64,000 nt of DNA. Origin: Brevundimonas mediterranea. Lineage in GTDB: Bacteria > Pseudomonadota > Alphaproteobacteria > Caulobacterales > Caulobacteraceae. The translations under genes and the position numbers were made by a program. The stretch spans positions 868,001-932,000 of the forward strand of contig NZ_CP048751.1 of the NCBI RefSeq assembly GCF_011064825.1, read 5' to 3'. Shown here piece after piece: positions 1-6,565 of this stretch; the stretch's first letter is position 1, and every line of letters begins with the position of its first letter. The notes under the pieces were generated by a model, which saw only the letters and a list, made by a program, of their open reading frames with translations, was not told where the DNA came from and searched no databases.

Positions 1-1
1 G

Positions 2-781
2 CGCCTGGTGAAGGGCCTGCTGGCCGAGGAGTCCCTGCGCGAACGCGGCCGTCTGTCCTCGGTCAATTCGATCAACTGGGCCCGGCTGGCCGGCCAGATC
101 CCCTATTATGTCTCGGCCACGGCCCAGCTGGGCGGCCCGGCCACCTTCGTCGTCCCCACCGGCAATTTCGGCGACGCCTTCGCCGGCATCGCCGCCACGA
201 AAATGGGTCTGCCGTGCAACGGCTTCGTCGCCGCGGTGAACCAGAACGACGCCCTGGCCCGCGCCATCAATGACGGCATTTACTCACGCCGTCCGGCGGT
301 CGAAAGCGGCAGCGTCTCCATGGACGTCCAGGCCCCGTCAAACTTCGAACGCCTGGTCTATGAGGCCACCGGCCGCGACGGCGACCGCACCCGCGTGGTG
401 TTCGAAACCTTCGCCCGCGACGGCGCCGTCGCCTTCGATCCCGACCTGCTGGCCGCCCTGCGCGCCGCCGTCTCGGCCGTCTCGGTCGATGAGATGGAAA
501 CCCGCGCCGAGATCGCTCACGCCTATGAGACCTGGGGCCGCGTCGTCTGCCCGCATACGGCTGTTGCGCTGGCCGCCGCCCGCCGCGTCGATCGCTCGAC
601 CGGCCCGGTCGTCGCCCTGTCCACCGCCCACCCGTCCAAGTTCGGCGCCTTCGTCTCCGCCGTCCTCGGCTTCGAACCCGAACCCGCGCCCGTCATCGCC
701 GCCCTGGGCGACCAGGCCGAACGGATGACGATCATCGACGGCACGATGGACGCGGCCCTGGCCGCGGTCCGCGCGCGCTGA
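2..781 (+). CDS. thrC: Threonine synthase, C-terminal part (5' end outside window)
   Basis: The frame is open from the first bases of the window and ends at TGA 779-781, so only about 259 C-terminal residues of a roughly 460-residue protein are present. The visible part has the PTGNFGDAFAG phosphate-binding loop of PLP-dependent threonine synthase and the late SxxHPSKF stretch typical of the long alphaproteobacterial ThrC. The enzyme converts O-phosphohomoserine to threonine in the cytoplasm; the PLP lysine lies upstream of the window. It is the last step of the pathway whose earlier enzymes, thrB and hom, lie at 3.2-6.0 kb on the other strand, so it is not in one operon with them. The gene is followed directly by an inverted-repeat doublet and converges on the CsbD-like gene. 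Confidence 0.93.
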   Translation, partial: RLVKGLLAEESLRERGRLSSVNSINWARLAGQIPYYVSATAQLGGPATFVVPTGNFGDAFAGIAATKMGLPCNGFVAAVNQNDALARAINDGIYSRRPAVESGSVSMDVQAPSNFERLVYEATGRDGDRTRVVFETFARDGAVAFDPDLLAALRAAVSAVSVDEMETRAEIAHAYETWGRVVCPHTAVALAAARRVDRSTGPVVALSTAHPSKFGAFVSAVLGFEPEPAPVIAALGDQAERMTIIDGTMDAALAAVRAR

Positions 782-790
782 CCCATAAAT

Positions 791-953
791 CTCCCTCCCC
801 CGCGGGGGAGGGGCGTCGCGCAGCGACGGGGTGGGGGCGGCAGGGCGACAACGCACCGCCCCAATCTAACAGATATCTGTGGGCCCTTGCCTTGCCCGCC
901 CCACCCGGCTCCGCGTCGCTTCGCCCCCCTCCCCCGCAGGGGGGAGGGAGAGC
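791..953. repeat. Inverted-repeat doublet, type A (REPIN/MITE-like)
   Basis: Two G/C-rich copies face each other: 791-849 and 890-953 (reverse complement), with a spacer of about 40 nt. Each copy begins at its outer edge with a CTCCCTCCCCC / GGGGGAGGG hairpin. A second, variable hairpin (for example CGTCGCG.AGCGACG) follows, then GGGTGGGG. The left copy ends in GGCAGGGCGACA and the right copy (inverted) in GGGCGGGCAAGGCAA. These are almost the same inner edges as the two ends that flank the DUF559 gene at 53.5 kb. The doublet fills the space between convergent thrC and the CsbD-like gene and could also stop transcription from both sides. Confidence 0.8.
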
Positions 954-963
954 GTTTTATTAC

Positions 964-1272
964 CTACCGCCGCCGCGTCAGCATCCCGAGCAGCATCAGG
1001 CCGACGCCCGCCACCGACAGGGTCGTCACCAGCGGCCGCTTGCGCGCTTCGCCGGCCACGGCCCGCGCCTTGTCGCGATAATCGACCGGGGTCTTCTCGA
1101 CCAGCCGATCCACCGCGTCCATCGCCTTGCCGAAGGTGTCCAGCGACCGGCCCTTGGCGTCCTCGAACGCCCCCTCGACCTGCAGCTTCTGGTCGCCGAC
1201 CAGCTTGCCGAAACCCTTTTTAGTCTTACCGGTCGCCTCATACGCGGTGCCCTCGATCCGTTCGTCGGTCAT
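964..1272 (-). CDS. CsbD-like stress protein with C-terminal membrane anchor
   Basis: This 102-residue protein begins MTDERIEGTAYEATGK, the hallmark N-terminus of CsbD-family general stress proteins (about residues 1-45), followed by a helical linker. A hydrophobic segment near residues 80-97 ends in TRRR, as in YqjD/ElaB-type membrane-anchored proteins. The ATG at 1272 is chosen because GAGGACGAG lies at proper spacing upstream on the minus strand; the frame stays open further upstream but with non-CsbD sequence. CsbD proteins are stress-induced and lack a defined biochemical activity. The gene stands alone, convergent with thrC. Confidence 0.8.
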   Translation of the reverse strand: MTDERIEGTAYEATGKTKKGFGKLVGDQKLQVEGAFEDAKGRSLDTFGKAMDAVDRLVEKTPVDYRDKARAVAGEARKRPLVTTLSVAGVGLMLLGMLTRRR

Positions 1273-1490
1273 ATTGAAATCTCGTCCTCGGGGAGCGCGA
1301 CCCTCATGGCCGCGTAACCAAGAAAATCCCGGAACCCGCTTCCGTTCCAGCGACAAGGCGGCGCAGGCGCGGCTGTTCGGCTTTTCGATCCGACAGCCGG
1401 TTCCCGCCAGCCTTCGCCAGGCGCTCGGGGCAAAATCCAGCTGACCCGACGACTGCGGGGGGCAGCCTTCATTTGCAAAGAGAATTCTCC

Positions 1491-2255
1491 ATGTATCAGC
1501 TCAAAGACAAAGTCGCCGTCGTGACGGGCGCCAGTTCGGGCATAGGTCACGCCGCCGCCCGACTGTTCGCCGCGCTCGGCGCCAAGCTCGTGGTCTCCGG
1601 CCGTCGTGACGCCGAACTCGCCGACCTGGTCACGATGATCGAGGCCGTAGGCGGCGAAGCGGTCTCGGTCGTCGGCGACGTCCGTGACGAAGCGACGGCC
1701 GTCGCCATGGTCCAGACGGCAAAGAACCGGTTCGGCGGCCTGGACATCGCCTTCAATAACGCGGGGATCCTCTCCGAGATGGCGCCGACGCCGGACCTGT
1801 CCGTCTCCGGCTGGCGCGACGCTCTCGACGTCAACCTGACCGGCGCCTTTCTGTGCGCCAAGCATCAGATTCCCGCCATGCAGGCGCGCGGCGGCGGTTC
1901 GATCATCTTCACCTCGACCTTCGTCGGCCACACCGTCGGATTTCCGGGCATGGCGGCCTATGCCGCCTCCAAGGCCGGACTGATCGGTCTGACCCAGGTC
2001 GTCGCAACCGAATTCGGTGCGCAGAAGATCCGCGCCAACGCCCTTGTTTGTGGCGGCGCAGACACCCCGATGGGCCGCAGCGTTGCCGACACACCCGCAG
2101 CCCTCGACTTCATATCTGGGCTCTACGCCCTCAAACGGATCGCCCAACCCGAAGAAATCGCTCGCGCGGCCGCCTTCCTCGCCTCCGACGCCTCCAGTTT
2201 CATGACCGGAACGGCGACCCTGGTGGACGGCGGCGTGTCGATTTGCCGGACCTGA
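1491..2255 (+). CDS. SDR-family oxidoreductase
   Basis: A 254-residue classical short-chain dehydrogenase/reductase. It has the Rossmann glycine motif TGASSGIG at residues 12-19, NNAG at 89-92, the active-site Ser near 142 and YxxxK at Tyr157/Lys161; the length is the family norm. The Arg-Arg after the second strand (SGRR, residues 37-40) favours NADP(H). It ends with the common LVDGGVS segment. ATG 1491 is preferred over an in-frame TTG six codons upstream because AAAGAGAA sits 7 nt before the ATG. The substrate cannot be read from the sequence, and no neighbour suggests a pathway. Confidence 0.88.
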   Translation: MYQLKDKVAVVTGASSGIGHAAARLFAALGAKLVVSGRRDAELADLVTMIEAVGGEAVSVVGDVRDEATAVAMVQTAKNRFGGLDIAFNNAGILSEMAPTPDLSVSGWRDALDVNLTGAFLCAKHQIPAMQARGGGSIIFTSTFVGHTVGFPGMAAYAASKAGLIGLTQVVATEFGAQKIRANALVCGGADTPMGRSVADTPAALDFISGLYALKRIAQPEEIARAAAFLASDASSFMTGTATLVDGGVSICRT

Positions 2256-2271
2256 TCGGGCCCGTGTTGAT

Positions 2272-2331
2272 CGCCTCTCCCCGTCAAGGGGAGGGGTTGC
2301 GCCCGCAGCGAAGCGGGTGGGGCCCGACGCG
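2272..2331 (+). repeat. Single palindromic intergenic repeat related to type A
   Basis: This copy has the same plan as the type A repeats: a first hairpin (CTCTCCCC, short loop, GGGGAGGGG), then a GC-rich stretch with CGCAGCGAAGCG and the terminal GGGTGGGGC. No inverted partner is visible nearby, so it looks like a solitary or degraded copy. It follows the SDR gene directly and may act as its terminator. Confidence 0.6.
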
Positions 2332-2424
2332 AGGCCGGGCCGCCAAAGTTCATCGAACTTGTCAAATCCGGAAGATCGGACAACATGCAAAGCCGCCTGT
2401 TCGCGGCGATCAGGAACCTTGGCC

Positions 2425-2826
2425 ATGTTGTTCCCCGCCGCCGTAGCGGCCTTCATATCTGTTCAGGCCGCGCCTTCTGCGGCTGAGATTCTTCAAGGTC
2501 TCGACCTGACGTCCTTCCGGAACTCGACGGGCCCATCCCGAGCGGAAGGCCTGCGACGTCCCGCCGACTGGTCCTTCTCGAATCTGACGGTGGAAGACGA
2601 TGTCGCCAGCTTGCAGCGGACGGGCAACAGATGGCGGCTCGGCCTGAAAATACTGCGATCCACGCCCGACGGCGTCGTTGCCTGCTTCTATGATCAGGCG
2701 CTGAATAGCGGGAGCTACAGGACTCAGAAAGCCCTGTTGATCGTCCGGGACGATCTGGGCGGCTATCGCGTCCAGGACCAGGACATTGTCGACCCCGCCT
2801 GCCTGCCCAATCCCGGACAAGGGTGA
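2425..2826 (+). CDS. Hypothetical small exported protein
   Basis: A 133-residue protein of unknown family. The first 20 or so residues (MLFPAAVAAFISVQAAPSAA) look like a signal peptide with an A-x-A-type cleavage site, so a periplasmic location is likely. The mature part is mixed alpha/beta with one internal Cys and a Cys near the C-terminus, which could form a disulphide. ATG 2425 has AGGAA 8 nt upstream; the frame is open further upstream, but that part runs through the repeat at 2272-2331. Codon use is less GC3-biased than in the neighbours, which weakens the call. It is flanked on both sides by palindromic repeats. Confidence 0.5.
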   Translation: MLFPAAVAAFISVQAAPSAAEILQGLDLTSFRNSTGPSRAEGLRRPADWSFSNLTVEDDVASLQRTGNRWRLGLKILRSTPDGVVACFYDQALNSGSYRTQKALLIVRDDLGGYRVQDQDIVDPACLPNPGQG

Positions 2827-2840
2827 CCCTCTTCCAAGGT

Positions 2841-2973
2841 CTCCTTCCGACCTCGTGGGGAGGTGGCGCGAGCCTCGTCGGCGCCGTGACGGAGGGGTTC
2901 TGAACTCGGATTCGGTGGCGCGGAAAGAGCCCCTTCACCCCCTCGGGGCCCCTCCCCACAAGCGGGGAGGAGA
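2841..2973. repeat. Inverted-repeat doublet, type B (degenerate)
   Basis: Copy 1 (2841-2897) contains GTGGGGAGGTGGCGC and GCCGTGACGGAGGGG. Copy 2 (about 2929-2973) is its inverted partner, ending CCTCCCCACAAGCGGGGAGG. This is the same family as the cleaner doublet at 32596-32717, whose consensus is a CTCCCCCC/GGGGGAGG hairpin, a variable GC hairpin and GACGGAGGGG. Both arms have drifted. It sits after the hypothetical gene and before the thrB terminator. Confidence 0.6.
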
Positions 2974-3165
2974 CAGATTGAAGTCGAAGCGTGAGCAGGA
3001 CCGGAGCTGTCAGCTATCCCAATTCCGCGACCACACTGTGCGCATTTTCAGCGCCCTGGCGCCTGAAACAGGCTTCAACCTAACGCCCTTCAAAACCGTG
3101 CCATACTCCTCGCACGGTCTTTGAGAACTGAACCCCAGCCGCCCCGGCGAAACTGCACTTTGCAC

Positions 3166-3194
3166 ATTGCACCGTCTTTTCCGCCCGGTGCAAT
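3166..3194. repeat. 9-bp perfect inverted repeat next to TGCAC direct repeats
   Basis: ATTGCACCG (3166-3174) and CGGTGCAAT (3186-3194) are perfect inverted copies with an 11-nt loop. Just upstream the pentamer TGCAC occurs three times at a 7-nt period (about 3154-3172). The stretch from 2974 to 3224 contains no convincing gene; apart from this element and a weaker hairpin at about 3041-3067 (TTTCAG / CTGAAA arms), I see nothing in it. It could be an operator, or part of the termination region of thrB. Confidence 0.45.
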
Positions 3195-3224
3195 TTCACC
3201 GCCGCGCGAAACACTGGACGAAAA

Positions 3225-3246
3225 TAGACTCCATTTTTTGAGTCTA
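3225..3246 (-). terminator. Rho-independent terminator after thrB
   Basis: On the minus strand TAGACTC (3246-3240) pairs with GAGTCTA (3231-3225) across an A-rich 8-nt loop, and the stem is followed by TTTTCG. It starts two bases after the thrB stop. The stem is short but uninterrupted. Both arms contain GANTC, the recognition site of the CcrM methylase of Caulobacterales. Confidence 0.65.
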
Positions 3247-3247
3247 A

Positions 3248-4204
3248 TCAGGCCGTCTCCAGCGCCCGCCAGTGGTCCATGCGACGCAGGAAGACCGCCG
3301 GGTCCTTGGGCGTGACCAGTTTGGAGGGGTCGTGGAAGATGCGATCGTGCAGGCGGGTGACGGTGAACCTCAGGGCCGCCGCCTCGCCCAGTCGCGGCAG
3401 GGCCGCGCGCTCGGCCTCGCTCAGCGGCCGCACCGCCTCATAGCCGCGCTGGAAGGCGGCCAGGGCGTCGGGCATCGGTCGGCCCTCAGCGTCGAAGCCC
3501 CAGGCCGACAGGGCGATGGCCAGGTCGTAAACCAGGGGGCCGGTGCAGCCGAAATAGAAGTCGATCACCGCCGACACCGCCCCCTCTTCGAACAGGATGT
3601 TGTCGGGGAAATAGTCGGCATGGATCGGCCCGACGGGCAGATCATCCGTAAACGGATCATCCAGCCGCGCCAGCGCCGCCTCGACCTGGTCCAGCAGCGC
3701 CCGGTCCTCGCCCGAGGCCCCCGCCGCGCACCGGTCCGCCAGCCGTCGCCACATGGCCGGACCAACCGGGTTCTCCCGCCGCCCGGCGAACCCGGCCGCC
3801 GTCTGGTGCAGCCGCGCCAGCACCGCCCCCGCCGCCGCCTGATCGGCTTCCGACGGGTGGAGCAGCCAGGCGCCGGTCTTCCATTCTATCACCGCCGCCG
3901 CCCGGCCGTTCAGCCGCCCCAGCCAGCCGCCCGACCGGTCCTCGATCGGGGTCGGACAAGGAAAGCCCCGCCCCGCCAGATGGGCCGTCAGCCCAAGGCA
4001 AAACGGCAGCGACGCCTCGTCCGTCCGCGCCTCGAACAGGGTCAGGACGAACCGCCGGCGGGCTGCCCCCTGCCGGGTCTCCAGCCGGTAATTGGTGTTC
4101 TCCACCCCCTCGGCGATGGCGGTCAGTTCGACCACCTCGCCCAGGTCGTAGCCGGCCAGGAACCGCCGGGCCTCGTCCAGCGAAACGGGGGTGAAGACGG
4201 CCAT
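3248..4204 (-). CDS. thrB: Homoserine kinase (APH-fold, ThrB type II)
   Basis: This 318-residue protein belongs to the aminoglycoside-phosphotransferase-like ThrB family, not the GHMP kinase family of enteric bacteria. The N-terminus MAVFTPVSLDEARRFLAGYDLG and the GVENTNYRLET segment are characteristic. The catalytic loop is PIHADYFPDNILF (about residues 190-202), followed by the metal-binding VIDFYFGC. It phosphorylates homoserine with ATP to O-phosphohomoserine for threonine synthase. The start lies 3 nt after the hom stop, so the two genes form an operon that should share the Thr/Ile attenuator upstream of hom. A terminator follows. Confidence 0.93.
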   Translation of the reverse strand: MAVFTPVSLDEARRFLAGYDLGEVVELTAIAEGVENTNYRLETRQGAARRRFVLTLFEARTDEASLPFCLGLTAHLAGRGFPCPTPIEDRSGGWLGRLNGRAAAVIEWKTGAWLLHPSEADQAAAGAVLARLHQTAAGFAGRRENPVGPAMWRRLADRCAAGASGEDRALLDQVEAALARLDDPFTDDLPVGPIHADYFPDNILFEEGAVSAVIDFYFGCTGPLVYDLAIALSAWGFDAEGRPMPDALAAFQRGYEAVRPLSEAERAALPRLGEAAALRFTVTRLHDRIFHDPSKLVTPKDPAVFLRRMDHWRALETA

Positions 4205-4207
4205 GGC

Positions 4208-5953
4208 CTAGTTCAGGCCCGCGTCGGCGCGGCGGGCGCGCACGATCTCGGCCAGATCGGCCATGATGCTCTCGGTCGTGGACCAGCGGCCGGCGCCCCG
4301 GCCCCGGCAACGCCACACCCGACCGTCGGCGCCGTAAACCTTCAGCGCATTGCCCTCGCCGCGCAGGCTGGAGAACAGCGGGTCGCCGTGTTCGCCCGTC
4401 AGCCTGACCGACGGCGCGATGACCCCGTCCTTCAGATGGGCGGCGCCGATCTGGCGCACCCCGCCGTCGGCCGATGTAGCCTCGGACAGATGGTCGCGCG
4501 GCACCTCGCCCTCGGGCGAACGGCCGAAGGCCTCGTGGCACAGCAGCCGCACCTTGGCGGCGGCGTCCAGACCCTCCAGGTCCGCCGACGGATCCTCCTC
4601 GGCGAAGCCCGCCGCCCGGGCGTCGGCCAGGGCCTCGGCGAAGGCCGCGCCGTCGCCCAACCGCTCCAGCATGAAGTTGACCGTGCCGTTCAGCACCGCC
4701 TCGAACCCGACCACCTCGCCGGCCGCGCGGGCCGCCCGCACCGTCTCGATCATCGGCGCGCCGCCCCCGACCGAGGCCGACCAGAAGATCCGCCGGCCAT
4801 GGGCCTTGGCCAGGTCCTGCAGGCCGCCGGGATCGCGGCTGACCGCCTGTTTGTTGGCGCTGGCAACGTCGCAACCGGCCTCCAGCGCGGCGCGGATGAC
4901 CGCATGGCCTGCCTCGCCTTCCGACAGGGCCTCCAGCACGATGTCGGGCTTCTTGGTCCAGAGGACGGCCGGATCGGCGGTGAACAGGGACTGGGGACAG
5001 GCGACGTCGCGGACCTTCTTCGGATCGCGCACCAGCACCCCGACCACGTCATAGCGTGGGTCGCTGAGCAGCCGGGCCAGGACCCCGCCGCCCACCACGC
5101 CGCAGCCGGCGACCGCCACCTTCAGCGGCGGCAGGGCCGGGGCCGGTCCGGGCGGGGCCGACTTCTTGCCGATGACCGTGCCGTCGGCCCGATCCAGAGC
5201 CGCGACCTCGATCTCCACGCCCCGGCTCTCGCCCAGGTCGATGGCGTCGTGCTGAACCAGGGCGCCGCCCAGCTTGCGCGCCACGTCCCAGGACGCCCGG
5301 CGATAGCGCAGGGCCGGGGCCGTCCGGTCGTTCGGATCATGGTCGTAAAGGCCGTCGACATCCTTCACCAGACGCACCTTCTTCAGGCCCAGTTCGGCCG
5401 CGAGGAAGACCGCCGTCAGGTCCGACCCGCCCCGCCCAAGCAGGGCGATCCGCCCGTCCGGCCGCACGGCGCCGAAGCCGGGCACCACCACCACCTCGTG
5501 CCGGTCCAGCGCCTGTTTCAGATGGTCGGGCCGCAGGCCGCAGGGGCGCGAATGCTCCGGCTCGCCCTCGGCGACGATGCCCAGTTCCCGCACTGACAGG
5601 GCGCAGGCGTCCAGGCCGATCCGGTCGCAGGCGATGGCCACCAGGGCCGCCGACTTCTCCTCCCCCAGGGCCACATAGCCGGGCAGCAGGTCGTTGGAAT
5701 GGGCCAGGCCCAGCGCTCGCGCCTCGCCCAGCATCTGGTCCGTCGCCCCGCCGAAGGCCGAGACCACCGCCACCACCTTCCGCCCCGCCCGCACATGGCC
5801 ATAGACGGCCGAGGCCACCAGCGGCGCCTCCGCCGGGCTGCGCAGGATCGACGACCCGAACTTCAGCACCACCACTTCGGCGGCGGCTGCGGCGGGCCGA
5901 CTGCTGGGATCGGGGTTCTCGGATTTCTCTACGACGGCGAGGGAGGCGGACAT
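4208..5953 (-). CDS. Aspartokinase-like domain fused to homoserine dehydrogenase, no ACT domain
   Basis: This 581-residue protein has two enzymatic domains. Residues about 25-263 match the amino-acid-kinase fold of aspartokinase (KFGSS at 31-35, LGRGGSD at 172-178, VDGLYDHDP near 199). After a proline-rich linker (266-276), residues 277-581 are homoserine dehydrogenase: GCGVVGGG nucleotide loop, ANKQAVS and the DLEGLDAAAK active-site region. E. coli ThrA/MetL are about 810 residues and carry a regulatory ACT pair between the domains; single HSDs of this class usually end in an ACT. Neither is present here. The first glycine-threonine of the usual KFGGTS is changed to KFGSS, so kinase activity is uncertain. 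It feeds both thrB and the divergent metX. Confidence 0.88.
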   Translation of the reverse strand: MSASLAVVEKSENPDPSSRPAAAAAEVVVLKFGSSILRSPAEAPLVASAVYGHVRAGRKVVAVVSAFGGATDQMLGEARALGLAHSNDLLPGYVALGEEKSAALVAIACDRIGLDACALSVRELGIVAEGEPEHSRPCGLRPDHLKQALDRHEVVVVPGFGAVRPDGRIALLGRGGSDLTAVFLAAELGLKKVRLVKDVDGLYDHDPNDRTAPALRYRRASWDVARKLGGALVQHDAIDLGESRGVEIEVAALDRADGTVIGKKSAPPGPAPALPPLKVAVAGCGVVGGGVLARLLSDPRYDVVGVLVRDPKKVRDVACPQSLFTADPAVLWTKKPDIVLEALSEGEAGHAVIRAALEAGCDVASANKQAVSRDPGGLQDLAKAHGRRIFWSASVGGGAPMIETVRAARAAGEVVGFEAVLNGTVNFMLERLGDGAAFAEALADARAAGFAEEDPSADLEGLDAAAKVRLLCHEAFGRSPEGEVPRDHLSEATSADGGVRQIGAAHLKDGVIAPSVRLTGEHGDPLFSSLRGEGNALKVYGADGRVWRCRGRGAGRWSTTESIMADLAEIVRARRADAGLN

Positions 5954-5993
5954 TGGGGTTTCTCGGGAATGTTCGGAAGGGGTGGGGTGAATA

Positions 5994-6025
5994 GAAAAAC
6001 CCCGCCAGGCGGACCGGGCGGGGTT
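5994..6025 (-). terminator. Attenuator terminator of the hom-thrB operon
   Basis: On the minus strand AACCCCGCC (6025-6017) and GGCGGGGTT (6006-5998) form a perfect 9-bp stem with a 10-nt loop, followed by a T run (TTTTTCT). It lies between the Thr/Ile-rich leader peptide and hom. The 5' arm contains CCCGCCCG (6022-6015), which is exactly complementary to CGGGCGGG (6073-6066) inside the leader reading frame. An alternative antiterminator helix is therefore available. That pairing logic matches classical translation-coupled attenuation. Confidence 0.85.
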
Positions 6026-6055
6026 CGGGTTCTGCGGTTGCCGGGGTTCGGCGCG

Positions 6056-6115
6056 CTAAACTCGTCCCGCCCGTGAGGGCATGGTGATGGTGGTGGTTCC
6101 GCCGGTGGTAATCAT
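6056..6115 (-). CDS. thrL: Threonine/isoleucine-rich leader peptide
   Basis: A 19-codon frame, ATG 6115 to TAG 6056, encodes MITTGGTTTITMPSRAGRV. Six of the first eleven residues are Thr and two are Ile, the same regulatory amino acids as in the enteric thr leader. The terminator at 5994-6025 follows 30 nt downstream and hom begins at 5953. With charged tRNA-Thr/Ile plentiful, the ribosome would run to the stop and cover CGGGCGGG (codons Arg-Ala-Gly), letting the terminator form. Stalling at the Thr codons would leave it free to pair with the terminator arm. The Shine-Dalgarno is weak (GGGCTTC). The symbol is given by analogy of role, not of sequence. Confidence 0.82.
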   Translation of the reverse strand: MITTGGTTTITMPSRAGRV

Positions 6116-6368
6116 GCCGAAGCCCGTCGCGGCGAGGCCGGCGACGGTCGAAAGTTCGGCGATGAGGAAGCACTGTTGCACAGGGCGGGTCCGGTTGAAA
6201 TCTGCGCCTAGGGTGGTCGGAGCGCCCCCACACTGTCAAGTCGCATTGGATGATTTTTTCACGACAGACGGTTTTTGGTCCGATTCAAGCCCGGTATCCG
6301 CAACGGTCGTCGCGGCCAGGGTCGAATTTTTCGCTTGACCGGCGCCATGGGTTTCATCAACGTAAAGT

Positions 6369-6485
6369 CACTCATCAAGACCGGCTGAGGGATTAGGCCC
6401 TTTGACGCCGGGGCAACCATCGGGTTTCACCACCCGAAACGGTGCCAACTCCTGCGGGGTCCTTCGGGGTCGCGAGAGATGAGTG
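6369..6485 (+). promoter_or_regulatory. SAM-I (S-box) riboswitch controlling metX-metB
   Basis: The leader has an 8-bp perfect P1 (CACTCATC 6369-6376 with GATGAGTG 6478-6485). Between the P1 strands run the S-box conserved strings in order: ATCAAGA, GAGGGATTAGGCCC, TGACGCC, GGCAACC, a P3 hairpin (TCGGGT/ACCCGA), GGTGCCAA, TCCTGC, a P4 hairpin and AGATGAG. No terminator follows. Instead GCATCGGTC (6488-6496) can pair with GACCGATGC (6545-6553), which directly abuts the metX ribosome-binding site. GTGGAGC (6483-6489) overlaps P1 and can pair with GCTCCAC (6505-6511). These exclusive stems suggest control of translation initiation. The rest of 6116-6368 shows no gene; a possible -35 TTGACC is at 6335-6340. 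Confidence 0.9.
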
Positions 6486-6565
6486 GAGCATCGGTCGAGT
6501 CGACGCTCCACGATCTGTCACCGCATCGAGCCTTGCTGAGGCGAGACCGATGCGGAAGACGATTG

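Noticed and set aside
3272..5596. A 774-codon plus-strand frame across thrB and hom
   Set aside because: It is antisense to two well-supported genes with catalytic motifs and shows no protein-like pattern of its own. The same applies to long antisense frames at 10685-12418, 12523-14865, 49990-52065 and 58986-61748.
6479..6565. Earlier ATG for metX at 6479
   Set aside because: It lies inside the riboswitch P1 helix, has no Shine-Dalgarno and would add residues foreign to the family.
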